From Kuschelorhynchus macadamiae (taxonomy: Eukaryota; Arthropoda; Insecta; Coleoptera; Curculionidae): a stretch of DNA of 64,000 nt. The notes beneath the pieces are model-generated. The model ran no database searches. It was not told the DNA's origin and worked only from the letters and a program-made list of their open reading frames with translations. Position numbers and translations under genes: made by a program. Below, in pieces: positions 36,270-48,232 of this stretch (positions are counted from its first letter, which is position 1; every line of letters starts with the position of its first letter). The stretch lies in the NCBI GenBank assembly GCA_030620095.1, contig JAUTXW010000329.1:666001-730000 (forward strand), written 5' to 3'.

Positions 36270-37440
36270 CATTAAGTTAATGTTTGGTATATTCTTTCTC
36301 GGGCACTAATACTGGCAGATCATTATTTAAATTTGGGTGTTTAGAATAAACAAAATTTGGAAATATTTACTTAAGACATTTTAATAATTATTGTATCAAA
36401 TAGGGATGTAAAAATTAAATGTACCAAGCAATAGCGGATCAATATTTAAATTTGGGTGTTTAGAATAAACAAAGTTTAGAAATATTTGCTTAATTTGGTA
36501 TTATTTTCTTCTTTTAAATTTGGGTGTTTTAGAATAATTAAAAGTTAACGTTTGACGTATTCTTTCTCGGGCACTAATACTGGCAGATCATTATTTAAAT
36601 TTGTGTGTTTAGAATAAACAAAATTTAGAAATATTTACTTAAGACATTTTAATAATTATTGTATCAAATAGGGATGTAAAAAATTAAATGTACCAAGCAA
36701 TAGCGGATCAATATTTAAATTTGGGTGTTTAGAATAAACAAAGTTTAGAAATATTTGCTTAATTTGGTATTATTTTCTTCTTTTAAATTTGGGTGTTTTA
36801 GAATAATTAAAAGTTAACGTTTGACATATTCTTTCTCGGGCACTAATACTGGCAGATCATTATTTAAATTTGTGTGTTTAGAATAAACAAAATTTAGAAA
36901 TATTTACTTAAGACATTTTAATAATTATTGTATCAAATAGGGATGTAAAAAATTAAATGTACCAAGCAATAGCGGATCAATATTTAAATTTGGGTGTTTA
37001 GAATAAACAAAGTTTAGAAATATTTGCTTAATTTGGTATTATTTTCTTCTTTTAAATTTGGGTGTTTTAGAATAATTAAAAGTTAACGTTTGACATAACT
37101 AATACTGGCAGATCATTATTTAAATTTGGGTGTTTAGAATAAACAAAATTTAGAAATATTTACTTAAGACATTTTAATAATTATTGTATCAAATAGGGAT
37201 GTAAAAAATTAAATGTACCAAGCAATAGCAGAGCAATATTTAAATTTGTGTGTTTAGAATAAACAAAATTTAGAAATATTTATTTAGAATAAACAAAATT
37301 TAGAAATGTTTACTTAAAACATTTTAATAATTATTTTATCAAATAGGGATGTAAAAATTAATTGTAGCAAGCAATAGCGGATCAATATTTAAATTTGGGT
37401 GTTTAGAATAAAACAAAGTTTAGAAATATTTGTTTAATTT
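36270..37440. repeat. Left-arm tandem array, about 268-bp unit, four copies
   Basis: GCACTAATACTGGCAGATCA recurs near 36302, 36571 and 36840, and in shortened form near 37098. Each is followed by AATTTGGGTGTTTAGAATAA, GGGATGTAAAAA and ACCAAGCAATAGCGGATCAA. Noncoding. The right arm has only three copies. Confidence 0.85.
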
Positions 37441-37516
37441 GGTATTATTGTCTTCTTTTAAATAAAACTCAATATGTCTTCATAAAACAACGCATTATTA
37501 ATACAAAATACATAAT

Positions 37517-37518
37517 AA

Positions 37519-37561
<43 letters not shown>

Positions 37562-37604
37562 TATTCTAAATAATAATAATAATAATAATAATAATAACTA
37601 TTCT
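37517..37604. repeat. (AAT)n microsatellite, left arm
   Basis: Two AAT tracts separated by an ACTATTCTAAAT interruption; the mirror copy is at about 51966-52040 with a different length. Confidence 0.85.
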
Positions 37605-37610
37605 AAATAC

Positions 37611-37865
37611 CTATTCTAACATGCTTGTATCGTTTAATATTAATATATAACCATCATCTTGCGGTATATAGATGGGTGATGGATTGCCCCCATCATCATT
37701 ACACCCATTGCCCCCATTAGTCAGATCCCCATTGCCCCCATTAGTCAGATGGCTGTCCAAACCAACTTGTGCATTATCCACATAAACATTGCCCCCATCA
37801 ACTGGAGGATTGTCCTCCTCTGAATCTGTGTCGGACTCATCGCCCATATGTTCTAATGTCATCAT
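37611..37865 (-). CDS. Acidic Gly/Asn-rich ORF, left-arm copy
   Basis: 84 codons from ATG at 37865. The product starts MMTLEHMGDESDTDSEEDNP and has internal repeats of LTNGGNG; its end reads IPQDDGYILILNDTSMLE. It is identical in protein to the right-arm copy. It looks like the last exon of a longer gene: the right-arm copy is preceded by a good splice acceptor, and AATAA-rich sequence follows. In this arm the acceptor reads TTTTCTCTG instead of TTGTTCTAG, so the AG is lost. Function unknown. Confidence 0.45.
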   Translation of the reverse strand: MMTLEHMGDESDTDSEEDNPPVDGGNVYVDNAQVGLDSHLTNGGNGDLTNGGNGCNDDGGNPSPIYIPQDDGYILILNDTSMLE

Positions 37866-38696
37866 ATCATTGATGGTGTGCAGAGAAAATATAATAGAAA
37901 TTACAATCAAATTTAATTATGTCATAATCATCTAATTATCTTATTAATAGATGCGTAGCGTGACACAAAGGGGTAGATTATACTAAAAGTTGTACCATTG
38001 CTGTAAAAATACGTTTTATTTGGTGGAACATAAATATTTTTCTTAAATCAAACCAGTTTCACACTATGATAAAAAAGAAAGGTTTTGTAGTAAATTAAAA
38101 TTTCACAGAAATGTATCACAAAACAATTCGCTACACATTTCCTTTCTACATTTCAATTGTGTGGGGAATGTGGTATCATCCATACATTCTTACACTACTA
38201 CTACTAAAACAATTGATTTAAAAAATTAGGTCTTGGAGATTTTTCTTCAAAATAAAGCATCAAGCTATGGACTTTTGACATAAACTAACAAGCAAAAAAA
38301 TGCAATAATAAAAGAAAAACATTTATTATACAGGGTCTTTCCTAATAAGTGTCCGATATTTACAGGATAATTCCTCCAAAAGTTCCCAAAGAAAAAATAA
38401 AATCTCATTTTTTCTTCAAAATAAAGCATCAAGCTATGGACTTTTGACAGCAAAAAAAATGCAATAATAAAAGAAAAACATAAGTTGGTTGTGGAATTAT
38501 AGTTAATTTTGCTTGCGGTCACCTATCCACATAAACAATATAAAAAATTATTTCCTTTCTACGTTTCAATTGTGTGGGGAATGTGGTATCCTCCATACAT
38601 TCTTACGCTACTACTAAAACAATTGATTTAAAAAATTAGGTCTTGGAGATAATAAGTAAACAAAGTGACATATCAGCTATAATAGAAATTCGTTTA

Positions 38697-41330
38697 TTAT
38701 ACAGGGTCTTTCCTAATAAGGTAGAAATTAAGGTTATGTATTTTTTAGCAAATGTATGTCCTCAGCAAACAGCGTCTTGTGCAGCTGTTGGTTCAGATTA
38801 TTTTATGAAATTTTAACCACAAGTTAAGAAGACTACCTCCTAACGATATACGGTGCCGAGAAGATTCAAATTTATACATGGTGTCTCAGATCATTGGACA
38901 TTTTATAAAATTTTCAATTCGCAATATCCAAGTTTTTTAAATGGATCACCCTGTATTTGATATTTTTTTCTGAAAGAGGCTTAAAAATCTTTGTTATTAT
39001 CAAACTTTTGGACTGGAGTAAGTTTGGTTAAATCACAATATTTTCACCCAAAGAATCTGCAGTTATGCTGTGTACCTTTAATTAGCGAAAACCCTGTATA
39101 ATAATTAACCTGTCCTATATATTTTTTTTCTGAAGGAGGCTTAAAGTACCTATCCACTGATATATACATGCCCTATATCTAAATCTAATAGTTAACGAAA
39201 TACATAGAAATATATGAAAATTTACAACTAATTAATGCTGACTATAATGTAAAGCCTTAAATCTATAAAGATAATTAAAAGAACGCTTCAAGGATTTTTA
39301 ATTTTCCAATATCCAAGTTAATTGGGTCATATATGTATATATACAGGGTGTTCAGCTAAGGGTGGTTTTCGGCCATATCTCCGAAAGTATTTGCCCTAAG
39401 TTATTGGGGAAAAAATCGAATAAGTAAATCGCCAAAAATAAAAAAGCTGGAAAATTATTTTCGACGCGCAACAACAACCGTAAAAATAAAAAACACGGTT
39501 TTTTTAAATAGTTCCAATTAATCCTTATCGAAATTATTTTTTGTGATCTAATAATTCCGCATTATACAGGGTTTTTCCTAATAAGGTAGAAATTAAAGTT
39601 ATGTATTTTTTAGCAAATGTATGTCCTCAGCAAACAGCGTCTTGTGCAGCTGTTGGTTCAGATCATTTTATGAAATTTTAACCACATGTTAAGAAGACTA
39701 CCTCCTAACGATATATGGTGCCGAGAAGATTCAAATTTATACAAGGTGTCTCAGATCATTGGACATTTTATAAAATTTTCAATTCGCAATATCCAAGTTT
39801 TTTAAATGGATCACCCGGTATTTGATATTTTTTTCTGAAAGAGGCTTAAAGTACCTATTATCGGGAAAAAATCGAATAAGTAATCGCCAAAAATAAAAAA
39901 GCTGGAAAATTATTTTCGACGCGCAACAACAACCGTAAAATAAAAAACACGGTTTTTTTAAATAGCTCCAATTAATCCATATCGAAAGTATTTTTTGTGA
40001 TCTAATAATTCCGCAGAATAATAGTCCCAAGTCTGTATAAAGTGAGGTAAAGCAAAATATACTATAATAAGAATTTTCTTATTATGATTAAAAGCTAATA
40101 TTATTTTTTATCAGTGGGAAAACAGGTTATTTTGAAGTAACTAAAAAATGAAGAGAGATATCAAAACGCGGTTTTCTCCAGAATTTAGGTAATTTTTCCC
40201 TCTTTAAACTAACTCTGTTGAAAGCATACTGTTCCGTTTGGTTTTTTCGAGAAAATCTCTAAAAATTGAATTTTGTTTAAACAACGCCCTCTAGTAGGTG
40301 TACCAACAACTATCGAGCGTCAAAAATGACAACAATTATAAGAGCATTAAATGCTCTTTCAAACAAATACCCACTTGAATACCATTAAATAAAAGATGTA
40401 GGAGGCAGAGCACTTTGAAAATTGATTTATTTATTATCTTCCCCCACCCTTATTATCGGAAATATGACAAATCGCCTTAAACAAAACTGACGCAGATTTG
40501 GTTGGAGTTTTTGTTGCTCTTATTAAAATGTTACCTCATATTGGGTATTTTCGAATAAAAAGTTGTTTTTTTATTTTCTATTGCAGGTACGCCGTCTTGT
40601 GGTAGTTTTACAAACTTGGAAATATTTTCCAACAATTTCTCTTGGCCACTTTAGTAACGAAAAAAAATTTTTTTGGGAGGCTGTAGCATCCATAGTCTGA
40701 GAAAAGCTACCCAGCCACCCTTAGTGGGACACCCTGTATATACATATATGACCAAACTAAAAAAACTTGGATATTGCAAAATTAAAATCCTTGAAGCGTT
40801 CTTTTAATTATCTTCATAGATTTAAGGCTTTACATTATAGGCAGCATTAATTAGTTGAAACTTTCCATATAATTCTAGATATTTCGTTAACTATTAGATT
40901 TAGGTATAGAACATGTATATATCATTGATAGGTATTTTAAAACTCTTTCAGAAAAAATATCAAATACAGGGTGATCCATTTAAAAAACTTGGATATTGCG
41001 AATTGAAAATTTTTGAAAATATGATCTGAGACACCCGGTATAATTTTAAAACTCCTAACCATCATAGATCGTTAGAAGGTAGTCTTCTTAACTTGTGGTT
41101 AAAATTTCATTAAATAATCTGAACTATCAACTGCACAAGACGCTGTTTGCTGAGGACATAAATTTGCTAAAAAAATACATAACCTTAATTCCTGTCTAAA
41201 TGACACAAAATTTGAATAAGAAGTTCTTATAAAAGTTACCTTTATTTCTTTCAGGGAATCTAAAAATGTAAAAATATACAGGGTGTTCCATTTAAAATTC
41301 AGGGTTTGCAGTCGGTACAGCACTTTTCGA
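38697..41330. repeat. Inner repeat complex of the left arm
   Basis: A segment of about 290 bp (TACAGGGTCTTTCCTAATAA, AACAGCGTCTTGTGCAG, CTCAGATCATTGGACATT, AATGGATCACCCTGTATT) lies at about 38697-38990. It repeats directly at about 39553-39850 and occurs inverted at about 40955-41200. A second segment (about 39140-39365, with GAACGCTTCAAGGATTTTTA) is inverted at about 40735-40940. The arm thus holds its own smaller palindrome around 39365-40735. ACAGGGTG boxes mark unit borders. No protein recognised. Confidence 0.7.
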
Positions 41331-41561
41331 ATACCCTGTATTAATAAAACTTAAAAAATTAAAAAAATTCATTAAAACCAAGAAATATTTTTACCTAAAG
41401 TATCTGCAGTTATGCTGTGTGCCAGTAATTAGCGGACACCCTGTATAAATATTTTTTAAGATATTTATTTAAATTTTAAAGAGGAATTTTTGCTTTCTTT
41501 TTTGTATTTTACCACATTTATCGCTATTAAATATGTGAGGATAAATATGCATTCCAAAAAA

Positions 41562-41714
41562 AAAAGCAATACAACTGAGCGATATTATTTAAAATGTTGG
41601 AGTGGTTCGGGCTGTTATAAACATTTCAATAATTAAAAAAAAGCAATACAACTGAGCGATATTATTTAAAATGTTGGAGTGGTTCGGGCTATTATAAACC
41701 TTTCAATAATTAAA
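41562..41714. repeat. Tandem duplication, about 75-bp unit, left arm
   Basis: AAAGCAATACAACTGAGCGA followed by GTTGGAGTGGTTCGGGCT occurs twice in a row; mirrored at about 47866-48012. Confidence 0.8.
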
Positions 41715-42670
41715 TTGTATGGGGTCCTTAATTTCCTATGTTTTAAATAGAAAGTGTATTATAAAATGTCAACTAAAAGGCATTGGATAAAACGAAGTTA
41801 ATATGTTTAAAAAATTGTGGTTATTTGTCGGCAAATTGGAATCATGATAGCAATTTCGTGGATATGGAGAAAAAAAATGTTTATATTATGAAGAAAGTTT
41901 CTAAATAAAGAAATAATTGTACCTATTTTAAATAACTAAATCCAACTTTAATAATCCAAGACCGTTTAAAACTTACATAAATTTACACATACTGCACACA
42001 TATTTTTGGAACGAAAATTTCCGAATGTTTAAAAGACGGTTATACAATACTACATGATCACATTGGTTGGCTTTAAGATAAAACCAACGGTTATTTGAAA
42101 AATAGGATCGGTCTGCTATATACTTGCGTGGGCAGAGTTGCCGACTTTAGCGCGAAAACTATCGATTTTTCACACTTTTTCCTAATAACCAAAAGTGATA
42201 GTATTTGGATAGGGACAACTTTTTTATTTGAAACTTTTTTTTTTCGCATCGTATTTTAATGCAATTAAAATTTTAATTTCAACACTTTTCTATTTTACAT
42301 GCGAAATATGATAACACTATCTCTGCTGGCTACCGAGAAACCATGTGATTACAAGCATTCTGGAACACTGTGTACATAAAATATGTTTAAAGAAAAAAAT
42401 CCGCAAATATCTAATATCACAATATTTTTACAAAAAAAATGGCAGTTATGATAGGATCATGTGGATAATTAAAAATTCAATCTCTAAAAATTATTGTTAA
42501 CAGCCTTAAACATGCATTAAAAATATCATCTGTTTGAGCCTACATAAAATACGGTTAAATAACTCATGTAGATATTTAAAAATTCAATCCCTAATTATTA
42601 ATAATAGTCCTAATCTCTAATTATTATTAATAGTCCTAAGCACGCATAAAATAACATCCGTTGAACTCAC

Positions 42671-42787
42671 CTCTATATATGGGATATCCTGTGGGGATAG
42701 CTCTTTTACGATGATCTGACACATTTTTGACTAATATATATCTAAATCTATTTATCAATTTTTCGTGTGCTGGGTTTGAAGTTAAAA
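42671..42787 (-). CDS. Exon-like ORF, left-arm copy
   Basis: A 117-nt block on the minus strand runs from the acceptor GTATTTTTAG to the donor AG|GTGAGT, a near-perfect consensus. The open frame reads [20 protein letters not shown], then [18 protein letters not shown]. No family recognised. The mirror copy is at 46777-46893. If it is an exon, its start and end phases are both 1. That does not fit directly onto the spacer exon (phase 2), so other exons must lie between or the model is wrong. Confidence 0.4.
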
Positions 42788-42796
42788 CTAAAAATA

Positions 42797-42930
<134 letters not shown>

Positions 42931-43739
42931 TTTAAGCCTTTAAAATCTAACGGCACTACTTTTAATGGTTTTGGTCATTTTAAAGAAGTTTTTTTGCCTA
43001 TTGAGATTTATGTGACAGCTATTTATTTATGGTAGGTCTATAAAACGGTCAGCCCTTTGGCGTTGCACAAACGAATACAAATATGAGTGCTTCTTGGAAG
43101 TCAAATGCCAAATGTATTTTTAGTTGAAAAAATAAAAGCAGGATACAACAATTATTATACATACACTAATAATATGCATCCTTCGTTAAATGTTAATGTG
43201 TGATAGATGTCCCAATATGAATTTTAATATTTCTAGATGTTGTAACAATATATAATACATAATATTTTTCTTTATCTTGAATAACCAAAATACCAAATTT
43301 AATTAGTCGAAAGAAATACATCCAGTAAAATATAATCTCATTAAAATTTTTTCGAGTTTGTAAATTAAAACAAAAAAAACATGTTTGAACTAAATATCGT
43401 ATTTCCGTGTGTTAAAATCTCTAATGTCTATGTTTAAATAATGAAATTTTTATTGTGGGGAAATGCAATCTAATATTTTGTTTTATTACCTAACTAAAAT
43501 TATTTATATTATGTATAGTAAATAAGTTTTTTTTTCGGTTTTGTGATACTTAACTATTATATGCAAAAATCGGGCTATCTTGGTTCTACATAATGTAAAA
43601 AATTATGAATTGTATCACGAGCTTATAAATATGAATGTTTTTTTTCCTCTGCATACCATACACGTAAAAAAAGGAAATACGAAGGTTTGAATAATTTCAC
43701 TGAAACGAAAAGAGTTTTCTTTGAATAAGGTTTTTTTCA

Positions 43740-44460
43740 CACGACAATTTTTACGATTTTTTAATAAAATACATTATATATGTAAATATACCGTCAGAGA
43801 TCAATTAGAAACTTGAATCGCTTTTAGGAAAATCTACAAACATTTTTCCCCAATATTTGGGAAATAACCTAAACAATTATTGAAAGTTTTATAATGTGTT
43901 TATTTATCACCATAAATAACCGATTTTCATACGACAATTTGTACGATTTTTAATAAAATACATTGGATATGTAAATATACCGTCAGAGATCAATTAGAAA
44001 CTTGAATCGCTTTTAGGAAAATTATTATTTTTAGAAACAGAAGGGATATTTTTTAAATATTTTACAGCTTTTTATCTAGGAAACTGTTCAGCACTATGGT
44101 TTTCGGGGATGATTAACAAGAATATGCCACTATTATTGTATTTTTTTTTTGATGAGTTCTTTTTTCATACGACAATTTTTACGATTTTTAATAAAATACA
44201 TTGGATATGTAAATATACCGTCAGAGATCAATTAGAAACTTGAATCGCTTTTAGGCTAGGAAACTGTTCAACGGAGCATCCTAAAATTTGACGCACTATG
44301 GTTTTCGGGGATGATTAACAAGAATATGTCACTATTATTGTATTTTTTTTTTGATGAGTTCTTTTTTCATACGACAATTTTTACGATTTTTAATAAAATA
44401 CATTGGATATGTAAATATACCGTCAGAGATCAATTAGAAACTTGAATCGCTTTTAGGAAA
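43740..44460. repeat. Four copies of an about 90-bp unit at the inner edge of the left arm
   Basis: ACGACAATTTTTACGATTTT through CGTCAGAGATCAATTAGAAA to TTGAATCGCTTTTAGG occurs at about 43740-43830, 43924-44016, 44168-44254 and 44369-44460. The right arm has two copies (about 45556-45656 and 45736-45845), so the left side expanded after, or during, palindrome formation. Confidence 0.8.
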
Positions 44461-44470
44461 ATTGCCTTAC

Positions 44471-45213
44471 CTGCATATGAACGAGAGACGTCGCTTATAC
44501 TTTTCCAGCCAAACCTCCCAGTCGCTAGCCTCTCTCGTAGACCGCGCGGCCTCTTCCCTACACCGCTCCAGCTGAGCCTCCAAGTCGCTAGCCTCTCTCG
44601 CAGACCGCGCGGCCTCTTCCCTACACCACACAGCCTCTCTCCTACACCGATCTATTTTGTCACACAATGTCGTCTTCAAATTGTCGACTCGAACCATTTC
44701 CTCAACGTCTTCAGCTTGGGAAAATGGTCCCAGATTAATTGGAAACACATCTTCGGGTTGGTCGTCGTCGGTAACAATTTTTTTTGGTGTCATCAATTTC
44801 CGTTTCTTTATAATCCTTCTTCTTTGTTGGATTATAGGTGACACCGGCTCCCCCAACCCAGATGTTGATGGTTGTGGTTGACTGCTTTCCACCTTATGTT
44901 TTTTACCTTGTGCCGCCCCCGAACCATTCATAAGGGCGTCCCTCAGTATTGAAGGTTTTGATGCCTCCTTTATTATTATATCGATAATTATATTCACTGC
45001 GGGCTTCGGTTTTTCTTGTCGGTCTAATGGAAAGCAGCCACCGATGGTCTCGTCCATTTTTTTGTTGTTGGCATCACCATACTCTGCTTCGAATGCGTCA
45101 GGTGTTAGAAGGCTTAAGTTTACAATATCGAAATTATTCTCGGCGAGTGAGTCAATACAGTCACCAAGAACCAAACTATTGACTGAACCACCAAATTCAC
45201 TGAATGAACTCAT
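44471..45213 (-). CDS. Single-copy coiled-coil protein gene in the palindrome spacer
   Basis: ATG at 45213 (MSSFSEFGGSVNSLV). About 248 codons follow to a TAA at 44467-44469 that lies inside a consensus splice donor (ATGCAG|GTAAGG). The product may therefore end there or continue by splicing toward the left arm. Features: an acidic/hydrophobic N-terminus (about residues 1-75), a basic nuclear-signal-like stretch RRRIIKKRKLMTPKK (about 130-145), and a C-terminal coiled coil (about 180-240). The coiled coil contains two near repeats of CREEAARS(A/T)REASD(L/W). Composition is less AT-biased than the surroundings, and the frame is the longest in the palindrome. No homologue recognised; function unknown. 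Confidence 0.6.
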
Positions 45214-45555
45214 TTTTTTATATGTCACGAAGTATTTTAAACTGACCTTTCAAACTGAACGATTGTTAGAGACTGATTGAATGTTTTAGATGGATATTAT
45301 GCTGTACACAAAATTTTGGGTTAAAACCATAAACCATAAAGTTGTAATTGGTTTTTACCTCTAGGCTATTTGCTGACCAGTTCCAATGCTGTAAAATTAT
45401 ACCCATCTAAAATAATATCTTTTATTACTCGGTTATTTATGGCGATAAATAAACACATTATAAAACTTTTAATTTTAGGATGCCCCGTTGAACAGTTTCC
45501 TAGATAAAAAGCTGTAAAATATTTAAAAAATATCCCTTCTGTTTCTAAAAATAAT

Positions 45556-45845
45556 AATTTTCCTAAAAGCGATTCAAGTTTCTAATTGATCTCTGACGGT
45601 ATATTTACATATCCAATGTATTTTATTAAAAATCGTAAAAATTGTCGTATGAAAATCGGTTATTTATGGTGATAAATAAACACATTATAAAACTTTCAAT
45701 AATTGTTTAGGTTATTTCCCAAATATTGGGGAAAAATGTTTGTAGATTTTCCTAAAAGCGATTCAAGTTTCTAATTGATCTCTGACGGTATATTTACATA
45801 TATAATGTATTTTATTAAAAAATCGTAAAAATTGTCGTGTGAAAA
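45556..45845. repeat. Two copies of the about 90-bp unit, right arm
   Basis: Complement of the units at 43740-44016 in the left arm, with CCTAAAAGCGATTCAAG and TGATCTCTGACGGTATAT as landmarks. Confidence 0.8.
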
Positions 45846-46653
45846 AAACCTTATTCAAAGAAAACTCTTTTCGTTTCAGTGAAATTATTCAAACCTTCGT
45901 ATTTCCTTTTTTTACGTGTATGGTATGCAGAGGAAAAAAAACATTCATATTTATAAGCTCGTGATACAATTCATAATTTTTTACATTATGTAGAACCAAG
46001 ATAGCCCGATTTTTGCATATAATAGTTAAGTATCACAAAACCGAAAAAAAAACTTATTTACTATACATAATATAAATAATTTTAGTTAGGTAATAAAACA
46101 AAATATTAGATTGCATTTCCCCACAATAAAAATTTCATTATTTTAAACATAGACATTAGAGATTTTAACACACGGAAATACGATATTTAGTTCAAACATG
46201 TTTTTTTTGTTTTAATTTACAAACTCGAAAAAATTTTAATGAGATTATATTTTACTGGATGTATTTCTTTCGACTAATTAAATTTGGTATTTTGGTTATT
46301 CAAGATAAAGAAAAATATTATGTATTATATATTGTTACAACATCTAGAAATATTAAAATTCATATTGGGACATCTATCACACATTAACATTTAACGAAGG
46401 ATGCATATTATTAGTGTATGTATAATAATTGTTGTATCCTGCTTTTATTTTTTCAACTAAAAATACATTTGGTATTTGACTTCCAAGAAGCACTCATATT
46501 TGTATTCGTTTGTGCAACGCCAAAGGGCTGACCGTTTTATAGACCTACCATAAATAAATAGCTGTCACATAAATCTCAATAGGCAAAAAAACTTCTTTAA
46601 AATGACCAAAACCATTAAAAGTAGTGCCGTTAGATTTTAAAGGCTTAAAATCA

Positions 46654-46767
<114 letters not shown>

Positions 46768-46776
46768 TATTTTTAG

Positions 46777-46893
46777 TTTTAACTTCAAACCCAGCACACG
46801 AAAAATTGATAAATAGATTTAGATATATATTAGTCAAAAATGTGTCAGATCATCGTAAAAGAGCTATCCCCACAGGATATCCCATATATAGAG
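46777..46893 (+). CDS. Exon-like ORF, right-arm copy
   Basis: Mirror of 42671-42787, with the same acceptor, open frame and GTGAGT donor. On this side no spacer exon lies upstream in the same direction, so only the left-arm copy could be spliced to the spacer ORF. Confidence 0.4.
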
Positions 46894-47865
46894 GTGAGTT
46901 CAACGGATGTTATTTTATGCGTGCTTAGGACTATTAATAATAATTAGAGATTAGGACTATTATTAATAATTAGGGATTGAATTTTTAAATATCTACATGA
47001 GTTATTTAACCGTATTTTATGTAGGCTCAAACAGATGATATTTTTAATGCATGTTTAAGGCTGTTAACAATAATTTTTAGAGATTGAATTTTTAATTATC
47101 CACATGATCCTATCATAACTGCCATTTTTTTTGTAAAAATATTGTGATATTAGATATTTGCGGATTTTTTTCTTTAAACATATTTTATGTACACAGTGTT
47201 CCAGAATGCTTGTAATCACATGGTTTCTCGGTAGCCAGCAGAGATAGTGTTATCATATTTCGCATGTAAAATAGAAAAGTGTTGAAATTAAAATTTTAAT
47301 TGCATTAAAATACGATGCGAAAAAAAAAAGTTTCAAATAAAAAAGTTGTCCCTATCCAAATACTATCACTTTTGGTTATTAGGAAAAAGTGTGAAAAATC
47401 GATAGTTTTCGCGCTAAAGTCGGCAACTCTGCCCACGCAAGTATATAGCAGACCGATCCTATTTTTCAAATAACCGTTGGTTTTATCTTAAAGCCAACCA
47501 ATGTGATCATGTAGTATTGTATAACCGTCTTTTAAACATTCGGAAATTTTCGTTCCAAAAATATGTGTGCAGTATGTGTAAATTTATGTAAGTTTTAAAC
47601 GGTCTTGGATTATTAAAGTTGGATTTAGTTATTTAAAATAGGTACAATTATTTCTTTATTTAGAAACTTTCTTCATAATATAAACATTTTTTTTCTCCAT
47701 ATCCACGAAATTGCTATCATGATTCCAATTTGCCGACAAATAACCACAATTTTTTAAACATATTAACTTCGTTTTATCCAATGCCTTTTAGTTGACATTT
47801 TATAATACACTTTCTATTTAAAACATAGGAAATTAAGGACCCCATACAATTTAATTATTGAAAGG

Positions 47866-48012
47866 TTTATAATAGCCCGAACCACTCCAACATTTTAAAT
47901 AATATCGCTCAGTTGTATTGCTTTTTTTTAATTATTGAAATGTTTATAACAGCCCGAACCACTCCAACATTTTAAATAATATCGCTCAGTTGTATTGCTT
48001 TTTTTTTTGGAA
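47866..48012. repeat. Tandem duplication, about 75-bp unit, right arm
   Basis: Mirror of 41562-41714 with AGCCCGAACCACTCCAAC and TCGCTCAGTTGTATTGCTTT repeated twice. Confidence 0.8.
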
Positions 48013-48232
48013 TGCATATTTATCCTCACATATTTAATAGCGATAAATGTGGTAAAATACAAAAAAGAAAGCAAAAATTCCTCTTTAAAATTTAAATAAA
48101 TATCTTAAAAAATATTTATACAGGGTGTCCGCTAATTACTGGCACACAGCATAACTGCAGATACTTTAGGTAAAAATATTTCTTGGTTTTAATGAATTTT
48201 TTTAATTTTTTAAGTTTTATTAATACAGGGTA

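Noticed and set aside
41099..41323. 74-codon frame mirrored at 48241-48465
   Set aside because: It runs through ACAGGGTG-box repeat sequence, with no recognisable domain; its presence in both arms follows from the palindrome, not from coding constraint.
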